Positions 56,611-64,000 of a stretch of DNA of 64,000 bases are shown piece by piece. A program made the position numbers and the translations under genes. The stretch comes from Anaeromyxobacter paludicola (GTDB lineage Bacteria; Myxococcota; Myxococcia; Myxococcales; Anaeromyxobacteraceae): contig NZ_AP025592.1 in the NCBI RefSeq assembly GCF_023169965.1, forward strand, positions 1,178,001 through 1,242,000. Reading direction: 5' to 3'. The notes under the pieces are model-generated. The model made no database searches, was not told where the DNA came from, and saw only the letters and a list, made by a program, of their open reading frames with translations. Position 1 is the stretch's first letter, and the number at the start of each line of letters is the position of its first letter.

Positions 56611-56629
56611 CCCTCGCAGTCGTCTAGCC

Positions 56630-56664
56630 GGCCGCCCCGCGGTGAGACCCGCTGCGGGGCGGCC
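56630..56664 (+). terminator. Terminator after flagellin gene
   Basis: GGCCGCCCCGC (56630-56640) and GCGGGGCGGCC (56654-56664) form a perfect 11-bp stem with a 13-nt loop, followed by ATTTCGTT, a short T-rich run. Located 20 bp after the fliC stop. Confidence 0.82.
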
Positions 56665-56684
56665 ATTTCGTTCGGGAGGTGGAT

Positions 56685-58040
56685 GTGGCTTCCGTGTTCT
56701 CCGCCAGCGGCCTCGCCTCGGGTATGGACTGGAGCTCGATCATCGACTCGATGGTCCAGATCGAGTCCCAGCCGCTCACGCTCCTCGCGAACAAGAAGTC
56801 GGCGCTCAACGCGCAGATCTCCAAGCTCGGGGACCTCTCCTCCAAGCTGTCGGACCTCGAGAGCGCGGCCGGCGCCCTGAAGACCGGCGGCGTCCTCGGC
56901 CTCACCGCCACCACCAGCTCGACCAGCTTCAGCGCGACCGCCGGCAGCGGGGCCACCGCCGGGCGCTACTCGGTGGAGGTGAACCAGCTCGCGCAGGCCG
57001 CCAAGGCGCGCTCGCAGGGCTTCGCCTCGGGCAGCGCCGGCGTCACCGGCGGCTCGCTCACCCTCAGCGTGCAGGGCAAGGCCTACGATCCCATCACCCT
57101 CACCGACGGCGAGAGCCTGGCCGACGTCGCCTACTCCATCAACCAGCTCGGGGCCCCGGTCTCGGCGGTGGTGGTGAACGACGGGACGAACAGCTACCTC
57201 TCCCTCAACAACCGCGACACCGGCTACCCGCTCACGGGCGCCGCCGCCGACGCGCTCAAGTGGACCGAGAGCTACACCGGCAGCCAGGGCCAGGCGCTCG
57301 GGCTCGCCAGCGTCCAGGGCGCGCAGAACGCGGTCGTGACGGTGGACAAGCTCAAGTTCACCCGGCAGAGCAACACCATCAGCGACGCGCTCCCCGGGGT
57401 GACGCTCAACCTCACCGCGCAGACGCCCGGGACCACCGACGACCTCGTCCTCAACAACGACGCCACCGCCACCCAGGCGAACCTCCAGAAGTTCGTCACC
57501 GCCTACAACACGGTGATGGGCGTGCTGCAGTCGAACCTCGACGCCAGCGACGTCACCGACCGCGAGCGGAACCTCACCGGCGACAGCTCGGTCCGGATGC
57601 TCCAGATGCAGCTCCAGTCGCTCACCTCGACGCCCGTGGCGGGGCTCGTCGGCGTGCGCACCCTGGCCGACCTCGGGATCAAGACCCAGAAGGACGGCAG
57701 CCTCACCATCGACACGACGACGCTGCAGAGCGCGCTCTCGATCAACCCCGGGGCCGCCAACGCGATCTTCGCCGACCCCGTGAACGGGATGGCGAAGAAG
57801 TTCTCCGACCTGGTGGACTCCTACGTCGCGCCCGGGAGCGGCATCCTCACCCTCGACTCCCAGGCGAAGACCGACCAGGTCTCGAGCATCGACAGCCAGA
57901 CCACGCAGATGCAGGTCCGCATCGACGCCTACCGCCAGACGCTCCAGGACCAGTTCACCGCGATGGAGTCGATCATCAGCGGCCTCAAGGCGACCAGCAG
58001 CTTCCTCACCCAGCAGTCCAACCAGTCCAGCAGCAAGTGA
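56685..58040 (+). CDS. fliD: Flagellar filament cap FliD
   Basis: A 451-residue cap protein HAP2. ASGLASGMDWSSIIDSMVQI is the N-terminal signature; ATAGSGATAGRYSVEVNQLA and the C-terminal coiled coil ending near LTQQSNQSSSK are typical. GTG 56685 with GGAGGT four bases upstream is preferred over GTG 56679, whose codon overlaps that site. It lies just after the fliC terminator, so expression needs read-through or an unseen promoter. Confidence 0.93.
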   Translation: MASVFSASGLASGMDWSSIIDSMVQIESQPLTLLANKKSALNAQISKLGDLSSKLSDLESAAGALKTGGVLGLTATTSSTSFSATAGSGATAGRYSVEVNQLAQAAKARSQGFASGSAGVTGGSLTLSVQGKAYDPITLTDGESLADVAYSINQLGAPVSAVVVNDGTNSYLSLNNRDTGYPLTGAAADALKWTESYTGSQGQALGLASVQGAQNAVVTVDKLKFTRQSNTISDALPGVTLNLTAQTPGTTDDLVLNNDATATQANLQKFVTAYNTVMGVLQSNLDASDVTDRERNLTGDSSVRMLQMQLQSLTSTPVAGLVGVRTLADLGIKTQKDGSLTIDTTTLQSALSINPGAANAIFADPVNGMAKKFSDLVDSYVAPGSGILTLDSQAKTDQVSSIDSQTTQMQVRIDAYRQTLQDQFTAMESIISGLKATSSFLTQQSNQSSSK

Positions 58041-58056
58041 TCCCAGGGGAACGACC

Positions 58057-58446
58057 GTGACCCACGCCAGCCGATACCTCCAGGCCCAGCGCGAGACCGC
58101 GTCCGCCGAGCGGCTCATGGTCCTGCTCTTCCAGCGGGCCCTCCGCGAGATCCGCGCCGGCGCCGCCGCCATCGAGGCCCGCCAGCGCGCCGAGGCCAAC
58201 CGCGCCCTCACCCGCGCCGGGGAGATCGTGTCCGAGCTCCACGCCACCCTCGACACCCGGCGGGCGCCGGAGCTCTGCCAGCAGCTCGGCGAGATCTACC
58301 GCTTCGTGACCGGGCGCATCACCCTCGCCAACCTCCGGCAGGACGCGCGCCTGGCCCGGGAGGCCGAGCGCGCCTTCGCCCCCATCGTCGACGGCTTCGA
58401 GAACGCCGTCGCCTCGCTCACCACGCAGGCCCAGGGCGCCCGGTGA
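58057..58446 (+). CDS. fliS: Flagellin chaperone FliS
   Basis: A 129-residue helical export chaperone. YLQAQRETASAERLMVLLFQ matches FliS (classically YxxNxVxTASPxELIxMLYD), as does the second half with LYRFVTGRITLANLRQD-like sequence (here IYRFVTGRITLANLRQDARL). GTG start; overlaps the next gene by GTGA. Confidence 0.92.
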   Translation: MTHASRYLQAQRETASAERLMVLLFQRALREIRAGAAAIEARQRAEANRALTRAGEIVSELHATLDTRRAPELCQQLGEIYRFVTGRITLANLRQDARLAREAERAFAPIVDGFENAVASLTTQAQGAR

Positions 58447-58724
58447 GCGCCACCCGGCAGCTCCTCGAGGCCCTCGCCGAGGGGGCGCGGCGGCTCGAGG
58501 CCGGCGACGCGCCCGGCGCCTCGGCCGCCCTCGGCCGCGCCGCCGAGTCCTGCCGCGCGCTCCAGGCCGCGGGCACGCTGCTCGACGCCCAGAGCCTCGA
58601 CACCTTCCGCTTGCTCCAGGGCCGCTGCGAGGGGCTGGCGCGAGCCGCCCAGGCGAAGCTGCAGGCGGCCCTGGACGGCGCCGCCGCCGGCCGCCTCGCC
58701 CAGGCCGCCTACCGCCGCCGCTGA
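58443..58724 (+). CDS. FliT-like small helical protein
   Basis: A 93-residue Ala/Arg/Leu-rich helical protein in the place of fliT, the FliD chaperone, directly after fliS. There is no diagnostic motif, so the assignment is by size and position. GTG start overlaps fliS. Confidence 0.55.
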   Translation: MSATRQLLEALAEGARRLEAGDAPGASAALGRAAESCRALQAAGTLLDAQSLDTFRLLQGRCEGLARAAQAKLQAALDGAAAGRLAQAAYRRR

Positions 58725-58733
58725 GGTCCGCTC

Positions 58734-60479
58734 GTGGACGCACCGTCCCTGGGCACCGCCCTCGCGCTCTACCGGGCGGGCCGCCTCGCCGAGTCGCAGG
58801 CGCTCTGCGAGGAGCTGGTCGCGCGCGACCCCGGCTGCGGCGGCGCCTGGGAGCGGCTCGCGGTGATCGCCGATCGGACCGGCCGGCCCGCCGAGGCGGT
58901 GGCGCTGTACGAGCGCGCCCTGCCCCACGTGCCGCACCCCGCCGCGATCCACGCCAACCTCGGCGCGCTCTGGCTGCAGCTCGGGGAGCGCGGCCGCGCG
59001 CTCGAGCACCTGCTCCGCGCCGCGCAGGGCGGGCTCCAGGATCCGGCGCTGGCCGTGAACCTCGGCGCGCTCCTGCGCGAGCTCGGCCGGCTGGGCGACG
59101 CCGAGGCCCTGCTGCGGCTGGCGGTCGAGGCGGCCCCGGAGAGCGGCCCGGCCCACGCCCACCTCGGCCTCACGCTGGTGCTCTCGGCCCGGGTCGCGGA
59201 GGGGCTCGGCGCGCTCCGCCGCGCCGTGGCGCTCGCCCCGGAGGACGCGGCGACCCGCTCGAGCCTGCTCCTCGCCCTGCACTACTCGGACGAGGTCGGG
59301 TTCGGCGAGCTCGCCGCCGCGCACCGGGCCGCGGGCGGGCCGCCCCGCGCCCGCGAGCTCCCGCCCCCGCCCGACCGGCCGCTGCGGCTCGGGCTCCTCT
59401 CCGCCGACCTGCGCCAGCACCCGGTCCCCTCCTTCGTCGAGCCGCTGCTGGAGGCGGCCCGGGCGCGCGGGTGGGACCTCTGCTGCTATGCCTCGGTGGC
59501 GCGGCCGGACGAGGTCACCGCGCGGCTGCGGGAGCTCGCGCCGCGCTGGTGCGACGTGGCGGGCCTCTCGGACGAGGCGGCCGCGGCGCGGGTGCGCGCC
59601 GACGGCGTGGACGTCCTGCTCGAGCTCGGCGGGCACACCGCCGGGAGCCGCCTCGGCGTGCTGGCGCACCGCGCCGCCCCGCTCCAGGGGACCTGGATCG
59701 GCTACCCCGACGTCACCGGCTGCCCGGAGGTGGACCTGCGGATCACCGATCCGCGCTGCGACCCTCCCTCGGCGCCCTGGCCCGAGGTGCCGGAGCGCCC
59801 GCTCCGGCTCGCGGGCGGGTTCCTCGCCTGGCGGCCCCCCGCCGACGCGCCGCCGGTGGTCCCGCCGCCCGCGGGGCCGTTCACCTTCGGGAGCTTCAAC
59901 TCGCTCGCGAAGGTGAGCCCCGCCACGCTCGCGCTCTGGCGCGCGGCGCTCGCCGCCGTCCCCGGGAGCGAGCTCCTGGTGAAGAGCCCGGCGCTCTCCG
60001 ACGACGCCACCCGCGAGGGCTTCCGGCGGCTGGCGTCCGCGGCCGGCCTCCCGCCCGAGCGGCTGCGGCTGGCCGGCCACGCGCCGGGGGCGCGGGCGCA
60101 CCTCGCCGCCTACGGGCAGGTGCACGTGGCGCTCGACACCTTCCCCTACAACGGCACCACGACCACCTGCGAGGCGCTCTGGATGGGCGTCCCGGTGCTC
60201 TCGCTCGGCGGCGAGACCCACGCCTCCCGCGTCGGCGCGAGCCTGCTCGCGGCGGTGGGGCTCGGGGAGCTCGCCGTGCGGCGGCCGGAGGACCACGTCC
60301 GCGCGGCCGCGGCGCTGGCGGCCTCGCCGGAGCGGCTCGCCGGGCTGCGCGGCTCGCTGCGCGCGCGCCTGCGGGCCTCGCCCCTCCTCGACGGCGGCCG
60401 GCTCCTCGACGAGCTCGAGCGCGGGCTCCGCGCCTTCTGGGCCGAGCGGGCCCGCGATCCGCGCGCCCGCGTGGCCTAG
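58734..60479 (+). CDS. O-GlcNAc transferase-type glycosyltransferase (TPR + GT41)
   Basis: A 581-residue protein. TPR repeats (about 1-185, for example HPAAIHANLGALWLQLGERG) precede a two-part GT41 catalytic region (about 212-575): SADLRQHPV with the catalytic-type histidine, GTWIGYPDVTG, FTFGSFNSLAKVSP, LLVKSPAL and LDTFPYNGTTTTCEALWMGV. This is the OGT/SPY architecture, which transfers a sugar to Ser/Thr. Near fliC-fliD-fliS it is a strong candidate for flagellin O-glycosylation. GTG start. The stop shares CTAG with the convergent gene. Confidence 0.92.
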   Translation: MDAPSLGTALALYRAGRLAESQALCEELVARDPGCGGAWERLAVIADRTGRPAEAVALYERALPHVPHPAAIHANLGALWLQLGERGRALEHLLRAAQGGLQDPALAVNLGALLRELGRLGDAEALLRLAVEAAPESGPAHAHLGLTLVLSARVAEGLGALRRAVALAPEDAATRSSLLLALHYSDEVGFGELAAAHRAAGGPPRARELPPPPDRPLRLGLLSADLRQHPVPSFVEPLLEAARARGWDLCCYASVARPDEVTARLRELAPRWCDVAGLSDEAAAARVRADGVDVLLELGGHTAGSRLGVLAHRAAPLQGTWIGYPDVTGCPEVDLRITDPRCDPPSAPWPEVPERPLRLAGGFLAWRPPADAPPVVPPPAGPFTFGSFNSLAKVSPATLALWRAALAAVPGSELLVKSPALSDDATREGFRRLASAAGLPPERLRLAGHAPGARAHLAAYGQVHVALDTFPYNGTTTTCEALWMGVPVLSLGGETHASRVGASLLAAVGLGELAVRRPEDHVRAAAALAASPERLAGLRGSLRARLRASPLLDGGRLLDELERGLRAFWAERARDPRARVA

Positions 60480-62086
60480 CCGGGCGGCGCGCAGCCCGCG
60501 ACCGCGAGCATGTGATCCACCCGCGACTGCACGGTGTGCCGCCCGAGGACCGCCTCGCGGCCCCGCGCCGCCAGGGCCGCCGCGCGGTCCGGGTGCGCGA
60601 GGTAGTGCGCCACCTTCCGCTCGAGCTCCTCCAGGCTGCCGTAGCAGTCCACCTCGACGCCGACCTCGAAGAGCGCCGCCAGGTCGTCGGAGCGCTCCGC
60701 GAGCACGAAGCCGCCGCAGGCGAGCACGTCGAAGACGCGCATGGTCACGATGTCCATCTGGTAGAGCCGGCCCAGGTCCACGTTCACGGCCGACCCGCAG
60801 TAGATCCGGTCGAGCTCGTCGCCGTGGCCGGCCGGGCCCATGTAAGCGACGCCGCCCCCCTCCGCCTCCCGCCAGCCCTCGTCGCCCCAGACCCGCGGCG
60901 CGAAGCGCGCCAGCCGCCGCACCGCCGCGAGCCGCTTCAGCGCGGCGGCGATCTCCGACGCCGCGCGGACGGCCTCGGGGTGGGCGGCGGCGAGCGCCGG
61001 CCAGCGGCCCGCCAGGAGCGCCGGCACCCGGTGCGCCGAGAGGTCCCGGCTCTGCGCCTCGAGCACCCACGAGAGCGCCGCGAGGCCCGTCCCGCGCGCG
61101 CCGGGCCCGTGCGCCGCCTCCCAGGCCTCGAGGAAGGCCCGCTCGTGCCGGGCGACGTCGGGGACCATGCTCGAGCCGACCACCGAGACGGCGGCGCGGT
61201 GGCGCGCCGACTCCGGCCCCGAGACGTCCACGGGGCGGCGCCGCGCCGGATCGGCCGCCAGCGGCAGGTGCTCCACGTGCGGGAAGCCGGCGGCGCGGTA
61301 CTCGGCGACCGCGCCGCGGCGGTAGGTGAAGATGAACGACCGGCCCGGCTCGCCGCAGGGTTGGAGGTCGCTCGTGGCCGGGTCGATCTCCCAGCAGACG
61401 AGCGTCACGCCGTGGGCCGCGCAGAACTCGGCCAGCCCGTCCACGTAGTTCACGGCCGCGAGCAGCGCCGGGCGGAGCCGTCCGAGCGACCGGGAGAGCT
61501 CCTCGCGCGAGAGCCGCCCGAGGTCGAGCGTGAAGGGGGCGAGCCCGGCGCGCTCCAGGCCGGCGGCGAGGTCCTGCACGAAGAGCCCGCCGCTCGCGAG
61601 CGCCGCGACCGGCCGGTCGTGGCGCCCCTCCAGCAGGCGTCGCTCGACCCCGTACACCTGCCCGAGCAGCGGGTGGAGCACGAGCCCCCCGCGCAGCCCC
61701 CGCCGGCGCTCCTCGACCAGATCCGAGCCGAGCAGGAGCCGGAGCGTCCCCGCCCGCAGGGCCCCGGAGAGATCGTGACGCGAGAGCGCCAGCCGCATTA
61801 GCCACGGGTCGCGCTCCCAGGCGACCACGAGCCGCCCCCCGGCGAGGAGCGCGGCGGCGAGCTCCCCGAGCCCGAGCCCGAAGAGGAAGGCCTCGTCGCC
61901 AGCCTGCCGCGCGAGCCCGGCGGCGGCCTCCGGCCCGACGCGGAGCGGGAAGCGCTGCATGCCGAGGACGTACTCCGGACCCTCGGCCCCCTCGACCACG
62001 TGGTCGCTGCCGGCCGGCCAGGAGAGGCGGACCACCAGCTCCGGGTCGCGCTCCGCCAGCGCGAGCAGGTTCTTCTCGAGCGTCAA
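60476..62086 (-). CDS. CgeB/Maf-like glycosyltransferase
   Basis: A 536-residue protein. The C-terminal half is CgeB-like (GT4-type: YCGSAVNVDLGRLYQMDIVT, MRVFDVLACGGFVLAERSDD and HTVQSRVDHMLAV). The N-terminal 150 residues (FLFGLGLGELAAALLAGGRL, VVAWERDP) resemble the Rossmann-like part of flagellin-modifying Maf proteins. TTG start overlaps the stop of the MobB gene by TTGA, so it follows moeA-mobB. Located tail to tail with the OGT gene, it probably also modifies flagellin or another surface glycan. Confidence 0.78.
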   Translation of the reverse strand: MTLEKNLLALAERDPELVVRLSWPAGSDHVVEGAEGPEYVLGMQRFPLRVGPEAAAGLARQAGDEAFLFGLGLGELAAALLAGGRLVVAWERDPWLMRLALSRHDLSGALRAGTLRLLLGSDLVEERRRGLRGGLVLHPLLGQVYGVERRLLEGRHDRPVAALASGGLFVQDLAAGLERAGLAPFTLDLGRLSREELSRSLGRLRPALLAAVNYVDGLAEFCAAHGVTLVCWEIDPATSDLQPCGEPGRSFIFTYRRGAVAEYRAAGFPHVEHLPLAADPARRRPVDVSGPESARHRAAVSVVGSSMVPDVARHERAFLEAWEAAHGPGARGTGLAALSWVLEAQSRDLSAHRVPALLAGRWPALAAAHPEAVRAASEIAAALKRLAAVRRLARFAPRVWGDEGWREAEGGGVAYMGPAGHGDELDRIYCGSAVNVDLGRLYQMDIVTMRVFDVLACGGFVLAERSDDLAALFEVGVEVDCYGSLEELERKVAHYLAHPDRAAALAARGREAVLGRHTVQSRVDHMLAVAGCAPPG

Positions 62087-62781
62087 CGCCGGTCCTTCTC
62101 CCGGGCGGCGCGCTTCTTCCCGGCGGCGACCAGCTGCCGCACCTTCGCGCCGCCCTTCTTGCCGCCGCGCGGCCCGCCCTTCTTCCCGCCTTCCCGGCCG
62201 ATCTCGGCGTAGTACCCCTCGCCGCGCGTCGCGCGGGTCCGCTCGCCGCCCCGCCGCCCCGCCTCGCGGACGGTGAGCGCGGCGTCGTCGCCTCCCCGCT
62301 GCGCCGCCAGCCAGCGCTCGACGAAGGCGGCCAGCCCGGCGACGTCGTCCGGGCCGAAGCAGGGGAGCGCGCGCGGCGGCGGCTCGTCGGTGACCAGGGC
62401 CACCACGCCGCGGTCGCGCTCGCAGAGGAAGGCGCGGCTCACGGCGCGCCGGTGCACCTCGACCCGCGGCATGGGCTCGGACTTGAAGCCCTCGGCCAGG
62501 ACGAGGTCGGCCGGCGGGAGCAGGGCCCCGAGCGCGCGCGCGCCCTGGATGGGCGGCCCGAAGTAGGCCACGCCGGACGGGCCGGAGATGGCCGCGGCGA
62601 TCGCCCCGGCGCGGCGCAGCACCTCCGTGTCCTTGCCGGGCGCGTCGAACTCGTGCGGGTGACCGGTGTGCTTGAGCACCGCCACGGTGAGGCCGCGCCG
62701 GGAGAGCTCCGGCAGGAGCAGCGAGAGGATCCGGGTCTTGCCGGCGCCGCTCGGGCCGCTGAAGCCGAGGAGCGGGGTCAC
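62083..62781 (-). CDS. mobB: MobB-type molybdopterin-guanine nucleotide protein with KGG tail
   Basis: A 232-residue protein. The MobB GTPase part (1-165) has P-loop FSGPSGAGKTRIL (about 7-19), VAVLKHTGH, DTEVLRRAGA and DLVLAEGFKSEPMPRVEVHR. It helps make the guanine dinucleotide form of molybdenum cofactor. Residues 185-232 form a very basic tail with YYAEIGREGGKKGG repeated as GGKKGG, like the KGG motif of stress-induced and con-10 proteins. That tail is not part of MobB. GTG start with GGAGG upstream, overlapping moeA. Confidence 0.87.
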   Translation of the reverse strand: MTPLLGFSGPSGAGKTRILSLLLPELSRRGLTVAVLKHTGHPHEFDAPGKDTEVLRRAGAIAAAISGPSGVAYFGPPIQGARALGALLPPADLVLAEGFKSEPMPRVEVHRRAVSRAFLCERDRGVVALVTDEPPPRALPCFGPDDVAGLAAFVERWLAAQRGGDDAALTVREAGRRGGERTRATRGEGYYAEIGREGGKKGGPRGGKKGGAKVRQLVAAGKKRAAREKDRR

Positions 62782-63944
62782 CGGCCCTCCTCGAGCAGCC
62801 AGGTCTCGACCGGCGTCCCCTCGGCCAGCTCCCCGGCCTCGGACGGCGCCACCACGAGCGCGTCGGCCAGGGCGGGCCCGCGGATCTGCGCGGCGTCGCG
62901 GCCGATGGGCCGGACCCGCCCGTCGTCGTCGAGCCGCGCCCAGATCAGGCGCGCGCGCCCGGGCTTGCCGCGGAGCGGCGCCGCGAGGCGGAGCTCCAGC
63001 CGGCGGCGGAAGGGGCGCGCCGCGCCCGCGAGCCGCAGGAGCGCCGGGCGGACGAAGACCTCGAAGGCGACGAGGCAGGCGGAGGGGCTGCCCGGGAGAC
63101 CGAACACCGGCTTGCCGCCGGACAGCGCGAAGAGGAACGGCTTGCCGGGCTTCATCGGGACCCCGTGGACGCGCACCTCGGCCCCGAGCCGCTCGAGCGC
63201 CGCGCGCACGTGGTCCCGGGCCCCCACCGAGACCCCGCCGACGGTGAGCACCGCGTCCGCCGCGGCGAGCGCGCCCCGCAGCTCGCCGGTCAGCGCGTCG
63301 AGGTCGTCGGGCACGCGCCGGAGCTCCACCTCGGCCCCGAGCGCCGCCAGGGCGGCCTCGAGCACCGGGCCGTTCGAGTCGGGGGTCCGGCCGCGCACCA
63401 CCTCGTCGCCGGTGGCGAGCACGACCGCCCGCGGCCGGCGCACCGCCACCACCTCCTGCACCCCGACCGCGACGCACAGCCCGAGCTGCCGCGGACCGAG
63501 GCGCGCGCCGGCCTCGAGCGCGAGCCCGCCCGCCGGCACGTCCTCGCCCTGGGGACGCACGTGCTCGCCCTCGCGGACCGGCGCGCGGAAGCTCACCCAT
63601 GCGCCCTCCTCGCGCGCCGCCTCCTCGCGGACCACCGCGTCGGCCCCCGGCGGCAGCGGCGCGCCGGTGTAGATGCGGGCCGCCTGCCCCGGCCCGAGGG
63701 GCGCGCCGGGGAGATCGCCCGCGAAGATGGCGCGGACCACCTGCAGCCGCGCCGGGCCGGTGACGTCCGCGGCGCGGACCGCGAAGCCGTCCATGGCGGA
63801 GCAGGTGAGGGGCGGCGCGGGCCGGAGGGCGTGAACCGGCTCGGCCAGCCGGCGGCCGGACGCGAGCGAGAGCCGCACGCGCTCTGGGGCGAGCGGCGCC
63901 ACGGCCTGCACCACCGCGTCCTGATACCGACCGAGCTTGTCCAT
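62778..63944 (-). CDS. moeA: Molybdopterin molybdenumtransferase MoeA
   Basis: A 388-residue enzyme inserting molybdate into molybdopterin-AMP. PPLTCSAMDGFAVRA, YTGAPLPPGADAVV, ATGDEV, VLTVGGVSVGARDHV and PVFGLPGSPSACLVAFE are diagnostic. ATG 63944 follows a short purine-rich stretch (GGCGGG). The 56 bp beyond it to the window edge hold no supportable feature. Confidence 0.95.
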   Translation of the reverse strand: MDKLGRYQDAVVQAVAPLAPERVRLSLASGRRLAEPVHALRPAPPLTCSAMDGFAVRAADVTGPARLQVVRAIFAGDLPGAPLGPGQAARIYTGAPLPPGADAVVREEAAREEGAWVSFRAPVREGEHVRPQGEDVPAGGLALEAGARLGPRQLGLCVAVGVQEVVAVRRPRAVVLATGDEVVRGRTPDSNGPVLEAALAALGAEVELRRVPDDLDALTGELRGALAAADAVLTVGGVSVGARDHVRAALERLGAEVRVHGVPMKPGKPFLFALSGGKPVFGLPGSPSACLVAFEVFVRPALLRLAGAARPFRRRLELRLAAPLRGKPGRARLIWARLDDDGRVRPIGRDAAQIRGPALADALVVAPSEAGELAEGTPVETWLLEEGR

Positions 63945-64000
63945 CCCGCCGATACTCTCCCGTCGCGCCCCTACCCATCCAGCCCGAACTCCGCCGTCCT

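Noticed and set aside
63971-64000. 3' end of another minus-strand gene upstream of moeA (RTAEFGLDG then stop)
   Set aside because: Only nine codons are visible and nothing identifies them as coding.

Overview
The window is very GC-rich DNA with short spacers, many 4-bp start/stop overlaps and frequent GTG or TTG starts. It is dominated by one contiguous flagellar and chemotaxis locus of about 52 kb. Gene content (receiver-less sigma-54 activators, FlbD, MotE-like protein, CheX-type phosphatases instead of CheZ, HDOD proteins, metX fused to homoserine dehydrogenase) and the composition point to a motile delta-proteobacterial/Myxococcota lineage, most likely Anaeromyxobacter-like. The genus is an inference from gene style, not from a search. 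No rRNA, tRNA, CRISPR array or insertion sequence was seen.

Left flank (1-5080). A truncated hemerythrin-like gene faces a GAF/AAA+ sigma-54 activator. Between them lie three copies of a 16-bp operator-like repeat and a near-consensus sigma-54 promoter aimed at the hemerythrin gene, a layout reminiscent of NorR-norVW. Then comes a bfd-bfr iron storage pair behind a good Fur box, and a single gene fusing homoserine O-acetyltransferase to homoserine dehydrogenase.

Flagellar regulation and basal body (5075-20603). A PAS/GAF histidine kinase (FlrB/FleS-like) is divergent from a FleQ/FlrA-like sigma-54 activator. Next come a secreted repeat-like protein coupled to an FlrC/FlbD-like activator, then flgBC-fliEFGHI-motE-fliK-flgDE. 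Neither of these activators has a receiver domain.

Motor, chemotaxis and signalling (20604-32716). flbD-motAB and then cheA-cheW-cheD-HDOD-cheY-cheX-cheB each follow a sigma-54 promoter. cheR is convergent. A separate operon encodes a CheX-like protein, a double-receiver protein with a STAS-like tail, and a second HDOD protein; it ends at a perfect 16-bp inverted repeat.

Export, polar placement and late genes (32758-62086). fliL-fliMNOPQR-flhBA-flhFG-fliA follows a sigma-54 promoter and ends with a GT2/TPR glycosyltransferase. fliJ sits alone on the opposite strand. flgFGAHIJ-flgM-flgN-flgKL follows another sigma-54 promoter. A large unrecognised protein, flagellin, fliD, fliS, a FliT-like protein, an OGT-type glycosyltransferase and a convergent CgeB/Maf-like glycosyltransferase follow. 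The three glycosyltransferases and a Ser/Thr-rich flagellin core suggest flagellin O-glycosylation.

Right flank (62083-64000). moeA and a mobB with a KGG-repeat tail (molybdenum cofactor synthesis) are read leftward and chained by overlaps to the CgeB-like gene.

Taken together, sigma-54 promoters appear to drive early and middle flagellar and chemotaxis operons, while sigma-28-like sites are seen only before flgM and fliC. The regulatory sites were read by eye and are predictions.
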